From positions 1 through 11,151 of the forward strand of contig JALLPB010001113.1 of the NCBI GenBank assembly GCA_036939975.1: a stretch of DNA of 11,151 nt, written 5' to 3'. The notes beneath the pieces are model-generated. The model ran no database searches and was not told the DNA's origin. It saw nothing but the letters and a program-made list of their open reading frames with translations. Made by a program: the position numbers and the translations under genes. Below, in pieces: positions 7,847 to 11,151 of the stretch. This DNA comes from Cyclostephanos tholiformis (lineage: Eukaryota; Bacillariophyta; Thalassiosirophyceae; Thalassiosirales; Thalassiosiraceae). How positions within the stretch are numbered: the stretch's first letter is position 1; every line of letters begins with the position of its first letter.

Positions 7847-8089
7847 TCAAAGTACATCAGATATGTGATCTATAATTTCTGGAGAGGCTCTCAAGTGACC
7901 TTGTAACACCCCTACCCCCCCTCGACCACCTGAAATACAATGATTCAAATACACAGGCAAGAAATAGTCAATTAACACTTGACACTTTGGCATCCATAGC
8001 CATGTTACACAATATCAATATACTAACAACAAACCAGTTGTATACTTACCGGTATGCATGCATATGGGCACACGCATGCATGCTGACAT
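7847..8089 (-). CDS. Candidate small two-exon gene or gene fragment
   Basis: On the minus strand a canonical donor (CCG|GTAAGTATA, intron starts at 8049) and acceptor (TTGTATTTCAG, ends at 7930) bound a 120-bp intron with a TTAATTGAC branch-point-like motif. Splicing joins an ATG frame (8089-8050, MSACMRVPICMHT) in phase to 7929-7847 (GGRGGVGVLQGHLRASPEI, then IDHISDVL and stop). The product is about 40 residues. A TGA lies immediately before the ATG, so the frame does not extend upstream. I recognise no family. It could be the 5' remnant of the decayed gene further along this strand, a genuine micropeptide gene, or chance. The splice signals are better than the coding evidence; the upstream exon is GCATGC-rich and weak. 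Confidence 0.3.
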
Positions 8090-8534
8090 TCATGGAAATT
8101 TAGACCAAACACACAATATAAAATTAAACCTCCTGGGAAGTGGACAGGGTCCTCTGGACCCCACCAGGGTTAGTCACAAAAGAAATCCCAATAGTCTGCA
8201 AAGACCCATAACATGCACTTTACAATTTCAGTTAAATAATAATAAAAATTACAATGAAGTGATGCTTACAAAATGCTATTTTTCAAGTTACTCATGGGTT
8301 TCTTCAGTAACATGCACAATGGAGAAAAATCAAATAAAAGGTGCTCATGGATGTATTTTTTTTGCAAAAGATATCTGTGAAAACATAAATAAAATGGAGG
8401 GACAAATTTGCCATTTCTACTTGTGGGAAATGTGGGTAAAAAATGACTGCAACAAGATCAATTTTGGCCAAAATATAATGTTTGAAAAGTTTCCCAATAT
8501 TAAACTTAACATTTTCTTTGTTTACATGTTTTAG
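8058..8534 (+). CDS. Doubtful 158-aa ORF
   Basis: An uninterrupted ATG frame of 158 codons, among the longest in the window. The first part (LLGSGQGPLDPTRVSHKRN) and the second (MEKNQIKGAHGCIFFAK, LWEMWVKNDCNKINFGQN) have no family resemblance that I can name. The sequence is AT-rich, and part of the opposite strand (about 8300-8465) is open too, so this may be chance. It overlaps the candidate minus-strand exon at 8050-8089. No intron or regulatory signal supports it. Confidence 0.2.
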   Translation: MHMGTRMHADIHGNLDQTHNIKLNLLGSGQGPLDPTRVSHKRNPNSLQRPITCTLQFQLNNNKNYNEVMLTKCYFSSYSWVSSVTCTMEKNQIKGAHGCIFFAKDICENINKMEGQICHFYLWEMWVKNDCNKINFGQNIMFEKFPNIKLNIFFVYMF

Positions 8535-8630
8535 AATTTGTAGCCTCTGGGATTTCTCTTGGGGACATTAAAGTTTTCACCAAATAAAAAAAACAAATCT
8601 TATTTCTAATTCTACGTAATTGTAAAAAAA

Positions 8631-8849
8631 TCAATATATATGTCCATTAAAGTTTAAAGCCCTAGCCTGTATGCCCCATTTAGCAAAATTCCAACCTAAA
8701 ATGGGGTATTGTTCTGTTTCTGATAAAATGTGTGTTGAACAGGTTTGACAGGTCTTTGTCAGTTGTGTAACGTCATTTAGCAATGCTTCTGAATGAGCGT
8801 GAGTGGATGTTTGAGATTGTGTTTTGTTTGCCACGGATGTGGAGTGTAG
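8631..8849 (-). pseudogene. Unidentified minus-strand open segment
   Basis: An open frame of 73 codons without a usable ATG reads SVANKTQSQTSTHAHSEALL, NDVTQLTKTCQTCSTH, ILSETEQYPILGWNFAKWG. The stop before it (8850-8852) is preceded in the same frame by a short open piece (THTNLIPLMKQAMHVQ). The Thr/Gln/Ser-rich composition partly reflects CA-rich DNA, and the other two frames are also fairly open, so coding is unproven. It lies between the minus-strand fragments at 9015-9426 and the intron candidate at 7930-8049 and may belong with them. Confidence 0.22.
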
Positions 8850-9014
8850 TTATTGGACATGCATGGCTTGTTTCATTAGAGGGATAAGGTTTGTATGAGT
8901 CAAGCTGCAATGATGGCGCTTTGGGATGCCAGGTGCAATAACCAGCCTACTGAGTATTGTTCACAGAGGTTGGGTACAACCTTTTCTAATATGCACATTG
9001 TACACTCGATTTGA

Positions 9015-9426
9015 TCATTGAGATGGTGTTGTCCTTGAGTTTGATATGTTGCATTCTAAATAACCAATTTCTTGGTCGAGTTGTTCTAGTGCTTCCAAGG
9101 GATATTCAGTGGCGTAATTGTGATTCAGTTCCACCTCTGGTAGTTGCAGGCCAAAGTAATTGTCCCCTGGGATTTCTTTCTCTATGAAAACAATATCCCA
9201 CTTGGCGTGTGTGGTACTAAGGTCATGGATGTTGTATCAGGATTTGTTCAGAATTCCGGTCAGGTAGGGGGTTGTTACAGTGTGCTCTGAGAACCTTACC
9301 CACCGGGGTGTTAATGGTGAAACAATCTTTAGGGGGGCAAGGGGTGCAACCCTTCAGCATGTGTTGTCCAGCTGGGTGTGGCTTCCCACTCGTGCTGCTC
9401 TTGGCTGCCAAAAATAGCTTCTTGCC
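9015..9426 (-). pseudogene. Unidentified decayed coding region
   Basis: Two overlapping minus-strand frames read as one protein with a single frame change near 9225-9240. The first (9223-9426) reads AAKSSTSGKPHPAGQHMLKG, CTPCPPKDCFTINTPVGK and VLRAHCNNPLPDRNSEQIL. The second (9015-9236) reads NIHDLSTTHAKWDIVFIEKE, IPGDNYFGLQLPEVELNHN, YATEYPLEALEQLDQEIGYL and ECNISNSRTTPSQ. The acidic, Glu/Leu-rich second half is strongly protein-like. No family is recognised; the Cys-containing segment (CTPCPPKDC) could be part of a metal-binding knuckle, which is speculative. Neither frame has a convincing start, so this is a piece of something larger, plausibly continuing from 9542-9973. Confidence 0.42.
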
Positions 9427-9528
9427 TCAGGGTCGTCACCCATATTTTCTTTATGTTCACTGTTGCATGATTCTCATATAACCCTGACCCTAACTAGGGG
9501 CTGTACTGGAGATTTTCCTGCCACAAAA

Positions 9529-9973
9529 TCAAAACAACTCTTCAAAGCTCCACTAATGCAAGAAAAAAATGAGAAAGAACAAACCAAATGAACACATGAC
9601 TCACAAACCACATCACATACACCCTACCCCGCATCAAGCGGAAATCAATGCAAAGGTCAATATTATGTGATGATTTCATCACGTGCTCCCAGCATTGGCG
9701 ATGTACTGGCACATTGGCTTGGACCACATAAGCCACTACATCACCAAAACTTGTGCTAAGTTGCATGCATGTGGCAAAAATTGACCTCCATATGTGATTT
9801 TTTGCATGGAATATCATTGCAATGATGTGACAATCAACATTACTGTGCAGCGCATGTCCAAAGAAGGCTATTTGGCAACATCCCATCTCTCCCAATGCCC
9901 TCATATTGTCCCCTTCATCAATATCTTTGAGGGGGGCCTTTACCGGTGGTGCATTTTCTTCTGCAAGTGGCAA
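9529..9973 (-). pseudogene. Unidentified 143-codon open segment, possibly an exon
   Basis: An uninterrupted minus-strand frame, starting at TTG rather than ATG, reads PLAEENAPPVKAPLKDIDEG, DNMRALGEMGCCQIAFFGHA, CHIIAMIFHAKNHIWRSIF, ATCMQLSTSFGDVVAYVVQA, and SSHNIDLCIDFRLMRGRVY. It has no in-frame stop until 9542. A 3'-splice-like CTGATTGCCACTTGCAG sits just at its upstream edge. Near its end, GTGAGTCA (9604) and a pyrimidine-rich TTTTTTTCTTGCATTAG (ending 9553) could bound a 52-bp intron, after which the frame reads WSFEELF and stops at 9529-9531. I recognise no family. An upstream minus-strand segment (about 10080-10140, SIQSWRVLAMSVVGERLG) may be an earlier exon. Part of the + strand (9794-10060) is also open, which lowers confidence. 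Confidence 0.38.
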
Positions 9974-10013
9974 TCAGTGCGACAGCTGATATTTTGTTTA
10001 ATAAAATCTATTC

Positions 10014-10366
10014 GTGATGTTGGGCCTCCCTCCTCAACAATACCCCCCTCCACTCCCTAACCTTTCCCCAACTACACTCATGGCAAGCACACGCCATGAT
10101 TGGATGGATGGATTGGGTCCAGCTGCTGAGGAAAACAGGTTAATTATTATTACAATATTATTTTTATTTTATTATTTATGCTCAACCTCCCTCAATCTGT
10201 TCTCTTCATCTCAATTTTTATAGCCAACATTCAATATTGATGCTTAATATTTTCGATGGTGTGCCTGGCACAATCACTGTTGCCCCGGCAATATGAATAG
10301 TAAAAGCAAATGAGAATTGAAACTCCTACGGCAATACTAAAGTTTAAATTTCTTCTTAACTTCTAA
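10014..10366. other. Ambiguous stretch with short open frames on both strands
   Basis: The + strand reads MLGLPPQQYPPPLPNLS and STRHDWMDGLGPAAEEN (10017-10138), ending beside an AG|GTTAAT donor-like site. The minus strand over the same bases reads AAGPNPSIQSWRVLAMSVV. I cannot decide which, if either, is coding. From 10139 the DNA is a T/A-rich run with no signal. Confidence 0.25.
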
Positions 10367-10736
10367 ATGGCTATCTCTGTTTTGGTGGGAGAAAAACTCG
10401 TACTTTTTGGTATGTACGAAAGAGATTTATATGCAGGAATAGTACAATATGGTATACCTAAGAAAAAACTTGGCGTGCCAAAATCTACCATACAACACAA
10501 CTCACAAATGGAGAATTTTAATTGGTGCAAAAAAGTGCAGCAAAATGCTTGTCGTGCATCATTGATGCTAAGAGCTTTGCAAAAATAGAAAAGTACCGTG
10601 CAAAAGCTTAGGTTCTTGTGCATTCAATGTGCTGTCAAACTCTCTAAATGGAGGAAAATTTGCTAAGAAACTACTGCACAATGTAGCCACTCTAAAAATG
10701 GACGGTGGTGACCATCCATATCTGTGGAACTGTTAA
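10367..10736 (+). pseudogene. Small ORF with helix-turn-helix-like stretch, probably decayed
   Basis: An ATG frame (10367-10588) reads MAISVLVGEKLVLFGMYERD, LYAGIVQYGIPKKKLGVPKS, TIQHNSQ and CKKVQQNACRASLMLRALQK. GIPKKKLGVPKSTIQH faintly recalls the psq/CENP-B type helix-turn-helix of pogo/Tigger-like transposases, in which a GVP-STL phrase is common; the match is short and could be accidental. Protein-like text continues in the other two frames (IIDAKSFAKIEKYRAKA to 10608; SLGSCAFNVLSNSLNGGK and KLLHNVATLKMDGGDHPYL to stop 10734-10736), suggesting a frameshifted relic. The opposite strand of 10363-10623 is open too, but its composition is less protein-like. Confidence 0.25.
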
Positions 10737-11151
10737 AGTACTGAATTTACTTCTTAAAAGTGTGGTTTGGTGAACAATGTCTGCCTTTAGACTTTCCATG
10801 ATAGGACATGTGAATGCATTTGTTTATGACTGCCATTCCCGAAAGCATAACACACTATGGCAAGGAAATTTATGGGTTCTGTTTGGCTGATGAGCTGAAC
10901 TTTACTCAGATAAAAATACTCTGATACCAAACAGAGTTTAGGGAGCCATATTCAATCTTGTTGGCTTCTTTTGCAGACCCACATATCCATCCACAGCATA
11001 TACATTGTATATATATAATATGGATGTGGGATGCAGTCTATGGGGCCTTGAAGCCTCAACAATGACTTTACAACATCACTCAGAATCAGCCATACCCCCA
11101 ATTTCCCAAAAATCCACCCCCACCTTCAGAGGCGTATCAGTGTAAGGGTGC
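10737..11151. other. Right-end non-coding stretch with one hairpin
   Basis: No gene is supported. At 10978-11030, CCCACAT(AT)CCAT pairs with ATGGATGTGGG around an inner imperfect AT-rich dyad (ATATACATTGTATAT, 10998-11012) and a TATATATA run. This makes a bulged hairpin or a possible small terminator-like or MITE-like structure. Nothing else stands out. Confidence 0.4.

Noticed and set aside
9794..10060. 88-codon + strand ORF.
   Set aside because: It overlaps the longer and more protein-like minus-strand frame 9542-9973 and shows no start context or domain.
1..11151. tRNA, rRNA and telomere-like sequences.
   Set aside because: I looked for TTCGANNCC-type T-arm boxes, conserved rRNA cores and G-rich telomeric tandem repeats on both strands and found none.

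Overview
The window looks like nuclear DNA of a eukaryote, most likely a microalga such as a diatom. It is moderately AT-rich, shows no operon structure or bacterial-style gene packing, and has intron-like GT...AG segments. It carries decayed reverse-transcriptase (RT) relics of two kinds whose wording (a copia-type FHVDDC box; LTFGG and YIDD blocks) I associate from memory with diatom retroelements. The organism call is an inference, about 0.6 confident. I see no intact conserved host gene, no rRNA, tRNA or CRISPR.

Left part (1-3800, mainly + strand) is transposon debris. At about 82-620 lies a broken Ty1/copia RT core, read across three frames with three stops. At 1236-1780 an ATG-initiated gag-like or N-terminal region of a second retroelement begins, interrupted at an A10 run and containing an in-register 60-bp duplication. 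It is followed at 1862-3005 by the RT region of what is probably the same element, with catalytic-type blocks IDFKSAYR and YIDD split over different frames. AGGATTCCTG-containing motif clusters near 650-705 and 3755-3830 flank this element and may be remnants of a shared repeat.

Middle part (3800-5800) is non-coding apart from one doubtful ORF. Its outstanding feature is a cluster of near-palindromic units of about 77 bp at 4271-4745. Each has arms of the type ATATTCGATATTAGATGG and a central TAACTTCGAAGTTA dyad. A 92-codon minus-strand ORF (4692-4970) abuts and partly overlaps it. The rest is AT-rich with no recognisable gene.

Right part (5800-10150) contains much minus-strand sequence that reads like protein but is broken by stops and frame changes. 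The clearest block is 5831-7607, a decayed gene of about 1.8 kb that I cannot name. Upstream of it on the same strand are three tandem repeats whose periods (75, 69) preserve frame, a good GT-AG intron candidate (7930-8049), and further open segments at 8631-8849, 9015-9426 and 9542-9973. Whether these belong to one large decayed element or to several genes is not decidable by eye. The right end (10150-11151) holds a small + strand ORF with a faint helix-turn-helix look and a hairpin.

Overall the window reads as a graveyard of mobile elements plus one unexplained palindrome array and one or more unidentified decayed minus-strand genes.
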